A DNA stretch of 34,549 bases from Dehalococcoidia bacterium (GCA_021731085.1 JAKFYB010000020.1:1-34549), one strand, 5' to 3'. Shown: positions 7,694 to 20,378, counted from the stretch's first letter. Notes: generated from the sequence alone by a model not told the origin. Made by a program: numbers and translations.

Positions 7694-7858
7694 TCACGCG
7701 GGTGCGAGGCAACGAATTCACGACGTTGGATTGCGGTTCGCTTTTGACGACCTTCTGACTTGAGCTTTGCGTAACGCCGCTGTCGCATGGCACATGGGTG
7801 CTGGACGGCGAGGGCCGACACGCAGGTCAGCCCTCACATGTCGCACGGCGTGTGGTGA

Positions 7859-7874
7859 TGTTTCACGAGAAACA
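7859..7874. promoter_or_regulatory. parS-like ParB binding site 2 (one mismatch)
   Basis: TGTTTCACGAGAAACA differs from the parS consensus by one base in the centre (T to A at 7868), which breaks the symmetry and may weaken binding. It lies exactly 181 bp from site 1. Confidence 0.75.
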
Positions 7875-8039
7875 TGGTGCGGGTGCGAGGCAATGAATCA
7901 CTACGTTGGATTGCGGTTCGCTTTCGAACCGACCACCTCGGGCTGTGAGGGACGCGCACGCTGTCGCATGGCACGATGGTGCTGGACGGCGAGGGCCGAC
8001 ACGCAGGTCAGCCCTCACATGTCGCACGGCGTGCGGTGA

Positions 8040-8055
8040 TGTTTCACGTGAAACA
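8040..8055. promoter_or_regulatory. parS-like ParB binding site 3
   Basis: TGTTTCACGTGAAACA, again a perfect match to the chromosomal parS consensus, exactly 181 bp from site 2 and 111 bp from the end of the hydratase gene. Confidence 0.9.
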
Positions 8056-8166
8056 TTGTTGTCGTATTGAAGTATCGAATGCTGAAGCTGAGGGGTGCCA
8101 TTTGGCGGTTGCACCTTGCTCTGGTGCGTCCTCGGTGCCGGTTCGTGCTGCGCTCGCTGGTTTGAT

Positions 8167-9234
8167 TTAGAGGACGGCTACGGCGCGGCGGGGGATGAGG
8201 CCGATGTAGTCGAGATCGAGGACGACGTTGGCGTTGTAGCGTTCGCGGTCGTCTTCTCCGGCGACTTTCACGGGAACGTCCTCTGTGTTCGGATCTACGT
8301 TCTTGCAGGCGACTAGGCGGAGGCGGAGGGCGCCGATATCCGGGCGGCCGATGTCGATGGTTTCGATGACTTCCGTCCAGGCGAAGAGGGTATCGCCCGC
8401 GAAGGTTGGGTTGGTGTGTGAGCCGCCGTTCCAGGCGGCAATCGCGACGACGTTCTCGAGACCATCGAACGAGAGCGCGTGGGCGACGGAGATGATGTGT
8501 CCGCCGTAGATGATGCGGCGACCGTGGCGGGACGCGTTCTGCTGGTGCTGGTTGAAGTGGACGCGGGCGGTGTTCTGGTAGAGGCGGGTGGCCATCTGGT
8601 GCTCGGCTTCTTCGATGGTGATGCCCTGCGGGTGCGGGATGCGCTCGCCGGCGCTGTAGTCCTCCCAGAAGCGCTGACCGCCAGTCGCCCACGCCTCGAA
8701 CTTCGTGATCGTCGGGAACGCTAGCTGGTCGAGCGAAGCGCGCGCGGGCATCTCGGGGGCGTCATCGGCGTTCGTTGGGGTCTGCGGTTCGCGCTTGTTG
8801 ACCATGACCCAGCGATTGAATCGGAGGACCTCCTCGTCGCGCTGGTTGTAGCCGGTGGTCTCGACCCAGACGACGCCAGTGTCGCCCTTCGAGGTCTCGC
8901 GCCAACCGAGGGTCTTCGTCGTCGCGCGCAGGGTGTCGCCGGTGTAGACGGGGCGGACGAAGCGCAGGTCGGCGTAGCCCAAGTTGCCGGGCGAGTTCAG
9001 GGAGATTTCGCCGACGGCACGACCGAAGACGATGTGGAAGACGAGCATGTCGTGGACGGGGGCGCGGTCGAAGCCCAGGGAGCGCGCGAACTCGTCCGAG
9101 CAGTTCTTTGGGTTGCGGTCGCTGGTGAGGGCGATGTATAGGGCCGTATCGCCGTCGGTGATGGTGCGGGGGACGGGGTTGCGCAGGACCTGCCCGGGGC
9201 CGAGGTCTTCGAAGAAGTTTCCGCCAAGTTTCAT
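8167..9234 (-). CDS. MaoC-type double-hotdog hydratase, mesaconyl-CoA hydratase-like
   Basis: A 355-residue protein with two hotdog domains. The first (about 1-150) contains FFEDLGPGQ, TITDGDTALYIALTSDR, APVHDMLVFHIVFGRAV, NLGYADLRFVRPVYTGDTL and FNRWVMVNKR, very close in pattern to beta-methylmalyl-CoA dehydratase/mesaconyl-CoA hydratase of the ethylmalonyl-CoA and 3-hydroxypropionate pathways. The second (about 180-355) has FWEDYSAGERI, YGGHIISVAHAL and GDTLFAWTEV. It adds water to an enoyl-CoA double bond. Near the dehydrogenase/kinase pair it might hydrate their enoyl-CoA product instead, so the substrate is uncertain. No Shine-Dalgarno is visible before the ATG. Confidence 0.85.
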   Translation of the reverse strand: MKLGGNFFEDLGPGQVLRNPVPRTITDGDTALYIALTSDRNPKNCSDEFARSLGFDRAPVHDMLVFHIVFGRAVGEISLNSPGNLGYADLRFVRPVYTGDTLRATTKTLGWRETSKGDTGVVWVETTGYNQRDEEVLRFNRWVMVNKREPQTPTNADDAPEMPARASLDQLAFPTITKFEAWATGGQRFWEDYSAGERIPHPQGITIEEAEHQMATRLYQNTARVHFNQHQQNASRHGRRIIYGGHIISVAHALSFDGLENVVAIAAWNGGSHTNPTFAGDTLFAWTEVIETIDIGRPDIGALRLRLVACKNVDPNTEDVPVKVAGEDDRERYNANVVLDLDYIGLIPRRAVAVL

Positions 9235-9240
9235 ATTGGC

Positions 9241-9246
9241 TTTATA
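9241..9246 (-). promoter_or_regulatory. -10 element suggesting leaderless transcript of the hydratase gene
   Basis: On the minus strand TATAAA is followed by six bases (GCCAAT) and then the ATG of the hydratase gene. That spacing puts the transcription start on or next to the start codon. The absence of a Shine-Dalgarno agrees; no good -35 was found. Confidence 0.4.
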
Positions 9247-9297
9247 GCGCGAAGCACCCTAACGGAGAATCTCTAGCAAGTTCGACTTGTCATCGCC

Positions 9298-9672
9298 TCA
9301 GTCCCGACTGACCCAAGCCCAGATTCTCGATAGCGGGCCCGGGCGAGCAGCTCGCGGACGCAAGACACTTACATCGATCACGAGTCCTTCTATCTCTTCA
9401 GGCGTAAGTCTCGGAATCGGCACTTCGCAATGCCGATAGTCCGCGCTCAAGGACTCTGCGGGCTGGGCCATGCGTGCCTGCAACTCGCCTCCTGGATCGT
9501 CGGAAACGCATGGCCCTTCGTTTGCACATAAGCACCACTCGGCTCCCTCGGTAAAGAATCCAACTCGGTAACCGCGTTCAACGAGGCGTGCGCCCGCACT
9601 CCTGGCAGCCAACTGGTCCCGGAAATACAACCAGTGTCGTACGGTGCGTTCTTCCTCACGTTCGGGCGTCAT
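9298..9672 (-). CDS. RraB-like domain protein
   Basis: A 124-residue soluble protein. The segment RHWLYFRDQLAARSAG, LVERGYRVGFFTEG, EWCLCANEG and, after a helical stretch, ADYRHCEVPI follows the pattern of the RraB (ribonuclease E inhibitor-like) domain: HWLYF strand, helix, GYxV strand, W-L strand, helix and final YD/YR strand. In Escherichia coli RraB binds RNase E; in other phyla these domains have no fixed role. The C-terminal extension is unassigned. The match is by pattern only. It is followed after about 60 bases by the hydratase gene on the same strand. Confidence 0.55.
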   Translation of the reverse strand: MTPEREEERTVRHWLYFRDQLAARSAGARLVERGYRVGFFTEGAEWCLCANEGPCVSDDPGGELQARMAQPAESLSADYRHCEVPIPRLTPEEIEGLVIDVSVLRPRAARPGPLSRIWAWVSRD

Positions 9673-9773
9673 TAGACCAAGCGTATAGCCACACGAAATT
9701 CGACCGCATCTGACGAGCCGTGCGACGCACGCTGCCTACGCCGCAACGAAACCATCGAGTGTTGATCGTGGCG

Positions 9774-11051
9774 TCAGCAAGCGCGGCCGCGTTGGCGGAG
9801 GGATGCGGCTAGATCGCCGTAGTCGACTCTGCCGTTGCGGTCGAGGTCGAACCAGGGGTCTGTCACTGCTCGTTGAATTGCGCGCAGGGAGATCTGGTTG
9901 TCTGTCGCCGTGACGATTCCGTCGAGGTCGAGATCGGCGCACCTAGCCGGGATGGACGTCGCGGTCGCTATTGGCGTGGCTGTGCGTGTCGGCGTGGGCG
10001 TGCGGGTGGCCGTCGGCGTGAAGGTGGGCGTTGCAGTGACATCGAGTTGGTCCACCTTGCAGAGCGTCGGGCCGTTGATCATGAAGAATGTGGCGCCGTC
10101 TGGGGAGACGTCGAACTTCGTGGCTGTGCACGAGGTCACGTAGCGGCGCAACTCGGCGAACGTCGTCGAGTTGTAGCCGGACAGGAATCCCGGGCGGGCG
10201 ACATATGTGATGTTCCGCGGCGCATCCACGCGGGGCGGGCCTGATGCGAGCGCGCCGGCCTGCACGAATGTGTCGCTGCGCAGGACCTGGCCGCTGCGCA
10301 GGAAGATGCGCGAGCCGTCAGCGCTAACCTCGACGATGTCGGTGCCGCTCACGTCGCCGTGGTTGTCCTCGAGCACCTTCGGTGCCGTGTCTGTTGTGAT
10401 GTCGAACTTGTAGAGCGAGTTGGGCGAGAAGCCTTCGCCGACGTAGAGATACTGCTGGCTCGGGCTGGCGGCGAGGACGGGCTGCGCACGGATGATGCCG
10501 CCCGAGGTCACGCGGGATACCTCGTTCGCCTCGTCGAGCTTCACCATCGCGAGGTAGGAGATGCCGCTGCTGCTCGGGGACGCGGTCACGAACAAGCGAT
10601 TTGGCTTCGCTTCCAACACGTCGTAGGTGATGTTATTGCCTGTGCCATTCGGGCCGCCGACGACTACTTCGACGAAGCCATCGTCGTCGAGGTTCTGGAT
10701 GCCGACCGAACCGGCGCTGACGAAGGCGATGAACAGCCGCGTCCCGTCGAGGCTGAGGTCAACAGCGCGCGGGCCCTTGCCGGGATAGTCGTACGTGCGC
10801 AGGATCTCGAGCGTGGCCATCGAGACGACGTGTACCTCGCCGCGAGCAGGCACAGGGACATAGAGCACGTTGCGCGCGGGATCCACATCGATGTCGAAGG
10901 CGTCGTGTTGGAGGGTGAGCGTCTGCTGTTGCGTGATGAACACGGGTGGGTCAGTTGCGGCGGTTGAGCTCGGGGCGAGCGATGCGCCGATCGCCACCGT
11001 GACGACGGCTGAGAGCACAAGCACCGTGGCGATGGCAATTCGAACGGACAT
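9774..11051 (-). CDS. Secreted beta-propeller protein with TPT linker and dockerin-like tail
   Basis: A 425-residue exported protein. A signal peptide (MSVRIAIATVLVLSAVVTVA) is followed by a seven-bladed-type propeller of degenerate repeats (DIDVDPARNVLYVP, AVDLSLDGTRLFIAF, VLAASPSQQYLYVG, IVEVSADGSRIFL, KFDVSPDGATFFMI). A linker rich in Thr-Pro (about 340-370) leads to a C-terminal dockerin-like pair of calcium loops: ADLDLDGIVTATDNQISLRA and DLDRNGRVDYGDLAASLR. Dockerins usually bind cohesins, but in Chloroflexota lone dockerin tails on surface proteins are common and the partner is not in this window. The start has AGGAGG upstream. Function unknown. Confidence 0.8.
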   Translation of the reverse strand: MSVRIAIATVLVLSAVVTVAIGASLAPSSTAATDPPVFITQQQTLTLQHDAFDIDVDPARNVLYVPVPARGEVHVVSMATLEILRTYDYPGKGPRAVDLSLDGTRLFIAFVSAGSVGIQNLDDDGFVEVVVGGPNGTGNNITYDVLEAKPNRLFVTASPSSSGISYLAMVKLDEANEVSRVTSGGIIRAQPVLAASPSQQYLYVGEGFSPNSLYKFDITTDTAPKVLEDNHGDVSGTDIVEVSADGSRIFLRSGQVLRSDTFVQAGALASGPPRVDAPRNITYVARPGFLSGYNSTTFAELRRYVTSCTATKFDVSPDGATFFMINGPTLCKVDQLDVTATPTFTPTATRTPTPTRTATPIATATSIPARCADLDLDGIVTATDNQISLRAIQRAVTDPWFDLDRNGRVDYGDLAASLRQRGRAC

Positions 11052-11218
11052 CAGACGCCTCCTGAAGCAGGCAACGCGAATCTTTGACCCAAGGTAGGCC
11101 CGGAGAAGTCATCGGCACCATCGGGGAAATCCTCAGCGTCGGCGGAGGTGGTCTGTGACACTCGACTCTCTAGTAGAACATCCTTGCGTATCAGCGCGGA
11201 TTCGGCCACGATGCTGCG

Positions 11219-12370
11219 ATGCCTACCTCCGTCCGGCCCGACCCGCTTGCTCCGCACTGGAAGGCTCTCTCGTTGCAACCTGGCGCGCCTGCGTGCGTCA
11301 TCAAGGAGGCGCATCGCTTTCACATTCGGCTTGCGCATCCGGACGTTGGTGGCAGCGACGAAGAGGCGATGCGCGTGAATGTCGCGATGGACAAGCTCGG
11401 CAGCAAGGGATCGCCGGCTAACGAGCATGTCGCTCGATATGTGGCCTCAGGGGAACCGTGGCACGTGCTGGGCCTCGCTCCGTCGGCGGATCCGAAGCTT
11501 GTTGAGCGAGCGGGTAAGGCGCTGACCGCTGAGCTTGGAGACATGCCGCGGCTGACGGCCCGCGTGCACTGGGCAGTCGCGAATTTCGGGACGCCGGCAC
11601 AACCACCGCAGCCGAAGGCGCGCACGCTGATTACGCCGTCACAGCCGCCACCACGCCCGACTGGCATGTGGACGCCGCCTCCGCCACGGGCACCCGTCGT
11701 TGGGCGGCCGGAGGGGCTGCCGCAGACGATCGACTTCGGAGAGTTCCTACGTGGGAGCGAAGCCGAGCATGTGGTGCGGTTAACGTGGCCGGGCCGTGCG
11801 CCTCACGACATTCGCGTCGAGACGGCGGCACCGTTGATCGCGACGATCACACCGTCGAAGACGCAGGCGGGTCGCGTGGCTATGAAGCTCGCGATCGATT
11901 GGGAGTCGCCACTGCTGGCGGATGCGGCGACTACGCGGGGGTTCGATGCGCGGCTTACGGTGCACTGGGGTGCGGAGGGTTCGGCGACGATCCGGGTGGT
12001 CGGGTCACCGGCGCAGCCAACACGGATCGCGGTTGGGCCAAAGGAGCTGGACTTCGGCGCTGTGCGACTGAAACAGCCGGCGCGCGCGGAGCTCACGTTG
12101 CGGAGCAGCCGACCGGCGCAGGTGACGATCGATGCGTCAGCGTGGCTGCATCCTGTCGACGGCAAGGGGCGGCGTATGGTTGCGCCGATACGGCTGGACG
12201 CGAACACACCGGCGATTCTGACGTTCGGCCTGGACTGGGCGCCGATCCTCGAACGCGGTGCGGAGTCGATCGCGAACAAGCGGGCGATCAAGCCGAGCGG
12301 GCGCGTACATGTGCGATGGGATGGCGGCGAGATTGCTGTGCCGGTGACAATGCTCGTTGAGCCTGGGTAA
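11219..12370 (+). CDS. J-domain protein with degenerate second J-like motif and Ig-like (ASH/MSP-type) repeats
   Basis: A 383-residue protein with an unusual layout. Near the N-terminus, HRFHIRLAHPDVGGSDEEAM carries the HPD tripeptide (40-42) of DnaJ J-domains, which stimulate Hsp70 ATPases, in a shortened setting. A second segment, WHVLGLAPSADPKLVERAGK (81-100), resembles the start of a J-domain but has no HPD. A proline-rich linker (about 124-165) follows, then two beta-sandwich repeats beginning TIDFGEFLRGS and ELDFGAVRLKQPAR, like ASH/MSP or Hydin-type domains. No signal peptide or membrane segment is seen, so it is probably cytoplasmic. No Shine-Dalgarno is obvious. Family not recognised. 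Confidence 0.75.
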   Translation: MPTSVRPDPLAPHWKALSLQPGAPACVIKEAHRFHIRLAHPDVGGSDEEAMRVNVAMDKLGSKGSPANEHVARYVASGEPWHVLGLAPSADPKLVERAGKALTAELGDMPRLTARVHWAVANFGTPAQPPQPKARTLITPSQPPPRPTGMWTPPPPRAPVVGRPEGLPQTIDFGEFLRGSEAEHVVRLTWPGRAPHDIRVETAAPLIATITPSKTQAGRVAMKLAIDWESPLLADAATTRGFDARLTVHWGAEGSATIRVVGSPAQPTRIAVGPKELDFGAVRLKQPARAELTLRSSRPAQVTIDASAWLHPVDGKGRRMVAPIRLDANTPAILTFGLDWAPILERGAESIANKRAIKPSGRVHVRWDGGEIAVPVTMLVEPG

Positions 12371-12371
12371 G

Positions 12372-12388
12372 CGCGCTCAAGGAGCGCG
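12372..12388. terminator. Hairpin between convergent genes
   Basis: CGCGCTC-AAG-GAGCGCG forms a perfect 7-bp stem in the 36-bp gap between the J-domain gene (ends 12370) and gltD (ends 12407). It has no T tract, so termination by it is only a possibility. Confidence 0.35.
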
Positions 12389-12406
12389 GCGCTCTAGAAG
12401 CGGGGG

Positions 12407-13847
12407 CTAGAGCAGAGGGCGTGCGGTGGGTTCGATGGGGACGGCGAGCTGACTGTCGCCCATCAGCATCTTGTCGACGCCGGCGGCGCAGGCGCGGCCT
12501 TCTGCAATGGCCCACACGATGAGGCTTTGTCCGCGGCCCATGTCTCCACAGGCGAAGACGCCATCAACGTTGGTCATGAACGACGTGTCGCGCGCGACGT
12601 TGCCGCGCTGGTCGTACTCAACGCCGAGACCGTCGAGCAGGCCAGCCTTCTCGGGACCAACGAATCCCATCGCGAGGAAGACGATCTCGCACGGCAGCTC
12701 GAAGTCGCTTCCTTCGACCTTCTCGAAGCGGCCGTCCTTCATCTCGACTTCATGCGCTACGAGGCCGCTGACGTTCCCGGCGGCGTTGCCGACGAAGCGC
12801 TCGGTATTCACGCTGTAGACGCGCTCACCGCCTTCTTCGTGTGCGGAGGAGACGCGGAAGATGTTGGAGTACGTGGGCCAGGGGTTTGTGGGCGCGCGCG
12901 ACTCCGGTGGACGCGGCATGATCTCGAACTGGTGGACGGACTTCGCGCCCTGACGGTGGGCTGTGCCGAGGCAGTCAGCGCCTGTGTCGCCGCCACCGAT
13001 GATGACGACACGCTTGCCCTCAGCGGTGATCGTTGGGGCAGGGATGTCACCCTGCTGGACCTTGTTGCCGATGGGGAGATATTCCATCGCCTGGTGGATG
13101 CCACTCAGTTCGCGGCCGGGGATCGGTAGATCGCGGGCGGCAGTCGCGCCGCCGGCGAGCACGACGGCGTCGAACGCGCGCATCTCGTCGACGCTGACGT
13201 TCACGCCGACGTTGGCGTTCACGCGGAACTCCGTGCCTTCAGCGCGCATCTGCGCAAGCCGGCGGTCGAGATGGCGCTTCTCCATCTTGAACTCGGGGAT
13301 GCCGTAGCGGAGTAGGCCGCCGATGCGGTCGGCGCGCTCGAACACGACGACATCGTGGCCGGCGCGCGTGAGTTGCTGGGCAGCCGCGAGACCGGCCGGC
13401 CCGGAGCCGACGACGGCGACGCGCTTGCCGGTCTTGACGGAGGGCATCACGGGCTCGACCCAGCCTTCAGCCCAAGCGCGGTCGATGATCTCGACCTCGA
13501 CCTGCTTGATGGTGACCGGATCCTGGTTGATGCCGAGCACGCACGAGGCCTCGCAGGGCGCGGGGCAGAGGCGGCCGGTGAACTCGGGGAAGTTGTTGGT
13601 TGCGTGCAGGCGCTCGATGGCGTCGTGCCAGTGCTCGCGGTAGACGAGGTCGTTCCAGTCGGGGATGAGGTTGCCGAGAGGGCAGCCGTTGTTGCAGAAC
13701 GGAATGCCGCAGTCCATGCAGCGGCCAGCCTGCTGCTTGAGGGTTTCGCGGTCGAATGGCTCGTACACTTCGAGCCAGTCGTGCAGTCGGGTGGCGACGG
13801 GGCGACGCTTTGCCGTGATGCGACTCCACTTGAGGAATCCTGTGGTC

Positions 13848-13855
<8 letters not shown>
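12407..13855 (-). CDS. gltD: Glutamate synthase (NADPH) small subunit
   Basis: A 482-residue subunit that passes electrons from NADPH through FAD to the large subunit. The N-terminal iron-sulfur domain has [20 protein letters not shown] and PCEASC, the FAD-binding motif is [17 protein letters not shown], and the NADPH-binding motif is [15 protein letters not shown]. The C-terminal [17 protein letters not shown] closes the FAD site. Length is typical. Its start overlaps the end of gltB by eight bases, so the two are translationally coupled. It begins [12 protein letters not shown], the usual GltD start. Confidence 0.97.
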
Positions 13856-18443
<4,588 letters not shown>

Positions 18444-18566
18444 GGCGTCGTCTCCCACCTGTTGACGTCGATCCGGGCTACGTAACTGGTAGCCGACGAC
18501 CTCGAGACTGCTTCGAGGCCGGGTGCGGAATCAACGTTATGACTCGCTACCTATCTGGGATGGCCA

Positions 18567-18595
18567 ATTGTAACAAGCTTCACAATCAGTGTCAC
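18567..18595 (-). promoter_or_regulatory. Sigma70-like promoter of gltBD
   Basis: On the minus strand GTGACA (18590-18595) is followed after 17 bases by TACAAT (18567-18572), five of six matches at each box. The predicted start is near 18560, leaving a leader of about 117 bases before gltB. Within that leader CCTCGA and TCGAGG (18500-18518) can pair around a 7-base loop. Confidence 0.65.
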
Positions 18596-18644
18596 GGGCT
18601 TGGATCTGCTGTGCTATAGGCCCAGCGGCCCCGCAGAAAACGCA

Positions 18645-18672
18645 GCGAGGTCGCAATGGGCGACCCCGCTTT
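18645..18672 (+). terminator. Terminator-like hairpin in the gltB upstream gap
   Basis: GCGAGGTCGC and GCGACCCCGC pair as a 10-bp stem with one mismatch around the loop AATGG, followed by TTT on the plus strand. No plus-strand gene ends nearby, so its purpose is unclear; it may insulate the gltB promoter from the secreted-protein gene. The rest of 18600-18925 shows only the inverted repeat ACCGAC-AC-GTCGGT (18791-18804). Confidence 0.3.
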
Positions 18673-18925
18673 CCAACGATCTGTACCAGAGACGCCGATG
18701 TCCACGCTGCGCGCGGGGATTGGCAGATACTACACGACCTCAGGCGGGTTAACAAGCAGGAAGCGCTCCAGGATGGCAAGCGCGGTACACACCGACACGT
18801 CGGTTCATGCCCTTTGCTGGCGCGCTCTGTAATTTGGGAGGGCACCCTGCGTTTTGAATCAGTACAGCCGCGACCCCGATCGCGGCACACGAGCGACATC
18901 GTTGCCATTCTGCAGGAGGAACCCC

Positions 18926-19264
18926 GTGAAGAAGTACATCCTTGGAGCCGCAGCGTTTTCCGTCATCGGAATTGCAGCGGCTACGGCCGGAGCAGCGAAC
19001 GCCGCACAGGGCAGCGGCAAATCGGCCGACAACCGCAACGATGACTTCGTCGTCGTTTGCCACTACGACCGCAACCTCAAGAGCCCGAATGCTGGTCCGC
19101 ACACGATCACGATCAACGCGAATGCTCTCGACAAGCACCTCGAGAACCACGTGAAGGCAGAAGGCTTCATCGGCGACGACCACGTCGGCTCGTGCGACGA
19201 CTCGACGCCCGAGGCTACGAGGACCGTCATCGCAGATGAGACATCGACTCCCACCGAGGACTAG
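18926..19264 (+). CDS. Small secreted protein with CH...ITI...HL...H motif
   Basis: The GTG at 18926 is chosen because AGGAGG lies seven bases upstream and it opens a clean signal peptide (MKKYILGAAAFSVIGIAAAT, cleaved after about ANA). The mature part of about 85 residues holds VVVCHYDRN, PHTITINANALDKHLENHVK and DDHVGSC. This resembles a short module found in many actinobacterial and Chloroflexota surface proteins (VCH...TITV...A...HL.H.D..G.C), whose His and Cys residues may bind metal. The tail is Thr- and acid-rich. The longer frame upstream of the GTG lacks a signal sequence. A strong terminator follows the stop codon. Confidence 0.75.
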   Translation: MKKYILGAAAFSVIGIAAATAGAANAAQGSGKSADNRNDDFVVVCHYDRNLKSPNAGPHTITINANALDKHLENHVKAEGFIGDDHVGSCDDSTPEATRTVIADETSTPTED

Positions 19265-19288
19265 GGGAACTCACCGGTCAGATTTGCC

Positions 19289-19320
19289 AAGAAGGCCGAC
19301 TCAATGGGGTCGGCCTTCTT
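19289..19320. terminator. Strong bidirectional hairpin terminator
   Basis: AAGAAGGCCGAC and GTCGGCCTTCTT form a perfect 12-bp stem around an 8-base loop. It lies between the stops of the convergent secreted-protein gene (19264) and PPOX gene (19334), with A-rich and T-rich stem ends, so it can serve both. Confidence 0.85.
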
Positions 19321-19333
19321 CTATGCTCGGACG

Positions 19334-19795
19334 TTAGTACACGCCACCGAGTTTGCCGTGATCCCACGACACGACCTTCTTGATGTCGAGGCGGACGACG
19401 ACGCGCTTGGCGGCGTTCTTCGCGATCATCGGCTTCATCGTGTCGGTGACGGTTATGTTCTGGTAGCGCTCGGTGATCTGAACGCCAAAGTCGAGGACGC
19501 GGCCGGCGTCTTCGATCAGTTCTGCATCGGCGACGATTTCGACGCCGCGGAGTTCGTTGTAGGCGTTGCCGCTCTCGACGAGGCAGGTCAGGCGCGGGTC
19601 GCGACGGAGGTTGATAATCTTCTGCGACTTGCCGTATGTCCAGAACGCCGGGGCGTCGTCGACGAATCCAAACCACATCGCGACGACGTGGGGCCGCCCG
19701 TCAGCGCCTACGGTGGCCACGGACATCACGCGCTCTTCGGCGAGGAAGGCATCGATCTCGGCGTCGGTCATGGTGATCTGGTTGCGTCGTGACAT
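19334..19795 (-). CDS. PPOX-class (FMN/F420-dependent) split-barrel oxidoreductase
   Basis: A 153-residue split beta-barrel flavoprotein. It begins with a helix and the strand VMSVATVGADGRPHVVAMWF, followed by FWTYGKSQKIINLRRDPRLTCLVE and GVEIVADAELIED, the standard pattern of the pyridoxamine-phosphate-oxidase-like/F420-dependent reductase superfamily. The length and the C-terminal RVVVRLDIKKVVSWDHGKL favour an F420- or FMN-binding FDOR-B-type enzyme over a true PdxH. Substrate unknown. It lies 41 bases after the cupin gene on the same strand and could be co-transcribed with it. Confidence 0.85.
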   Translation of the reverse strand: MSRRNQITMTDAEIDAFLAEERVMSVATVGADGRPHVVAMWFGFVDDAPAFWTYGKSQKIINLRRDPRLTCLVESGNAYNELRGVEIVADAELIEDAGRVLDFGVQITERYQNITVTDTMKPMIAKNAAKRVVVRLDIKKVVSWDHGKLGGVY

Positions 19796-19836
19796 GAATG
19801 GCTCCCGTCTGTTCCGCGTCGTGCGTCGTGAGAAGC

Positions 19837-20328
19837 TTACCCGGCGCGATGCGCGGTCCAGGCGGCGCTGTCTGAGAACCAGTTGTCGAAGCGTTCTTGC
19901 GATGCCAGCACCTCGGACATCTGCGCCTCGCCGCTCACGACCTTCTTCAGCAGGCGGAAGTAGTCGAATCGGTCGATGGCGGGACTAAACAGGATCAGCA
20001 AGTCTGCGATGTGCCCCTTCGTCGCAGAGAATGCATGCATCTTGTTGGGCGCGGCGATCGCGAGGTCGCCCTTGGTCGCTGTGATGACGGTTTCGCTGGC
20101 GAGGATGTCGACGCTGCCGTCGAGCACGTAGAACAGTTCAGAGGAGCCTTTGTGAGTGTGTGGACGCGCGCCGTCCGCGCCTTCCTTCAGCGTGCCACGC
20201 ACGACGCTGAAGGCCCCTGCGGTGTCGGATTTGTCGGCGAGGAGCTGCATCGTCTGCACGTGCAGGTCGAGTTGCTCAGCGTCTGCAGCACGCACGAAGA
20301 AGCCTTGAGCCGGATCCAACAAACTCAA
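19837..20328 (-). CDS. Cupin-domain protein
   Basis: A 163-residue single-cupin protein. The start is a TTG with GGAGGTG five bases upstream. Cupin motif 1 is seen as GARPHTHKGSSELFYVLDG and motif 2 as GDLAIAAPNKMHAFSA, giving His/His/Glu/His metal ligands (H57 and H59 region, E64 region, H96 region). A helical tail of about 55 residues follows. Such proteins may be enzymes or small-molecule sensors; nothing here fixes the substrate. It is 50 bases downstream of sufT and may be the tail of the SUF operon. Confidence 0.85.
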   Translation of the reverse strand: MSLLDPAQGFFVRAADAEQLDLHVQTMQLLADKSDTAGAFSVVRGTLKEGADGARPHTHKGSSELFYVLDGSVDILASETVITATKGDLAIAAPNKMHAFSATKGHIADLLILFSPAIDRFDYFRLLKKVVSGEAQMSEVLASQERFDNWFSDSAAWTAHRAG

Positions 20329-20378
20329 GGCTTCACCTCCGACAGGACAGTTGCAGGCAACCAGTCATCAAGCTCAAG

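Larger units (their letters stand above)
7678..8055. repeat. Tandem 181-bp repeats each led by a parS-like palindrome
   Basis: Two consecutive units (7678-7858 and 7859-8039) have exactly the same length of 181 bp, and a third begins at 8040 but keeps only the first 17 bases. Each unit starts with the palindrome, then a shared block (GCGGGTGCGAGGCAA, TACGTTGGATTGCGG in the second), a central stretch of about 40 bases that has diverged without length change, and a nearly identical last 75 bases including GGACGGCGAGGGCCGACACG. The block fills the gap between two convergent genes. Confidence 0.9.

Noticed and set aside
7678-8055. CRISPR array
   Set aside because: Only two and a fraction units, unit length 181 bp with conserved sequence on both sides and no spacer-like pattern; the repeated core is a parS palindrome.
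8015-8692. 225-codon minus-strand frame across the parS repeat and hydratase end
   Set aside because: Translation is Arg/Pro-rich, out of frame with the hydratase, and crosses the repeat array.
18444-18566. Riboswitch in the gltB leader
   Set aside because: Only one simple hairpin (18500-18518) was visible; no known glutamine or other riboswitch core was recognised.
18537-18908. Minus-strand frame with Cys pairs upstream of gltB
   Set aside because: It has CVFCG and CEAC but poor composition elsewhere, overlaps the gltB promoter and the secreted-protein upstream region, and has no ribosome-binding site.
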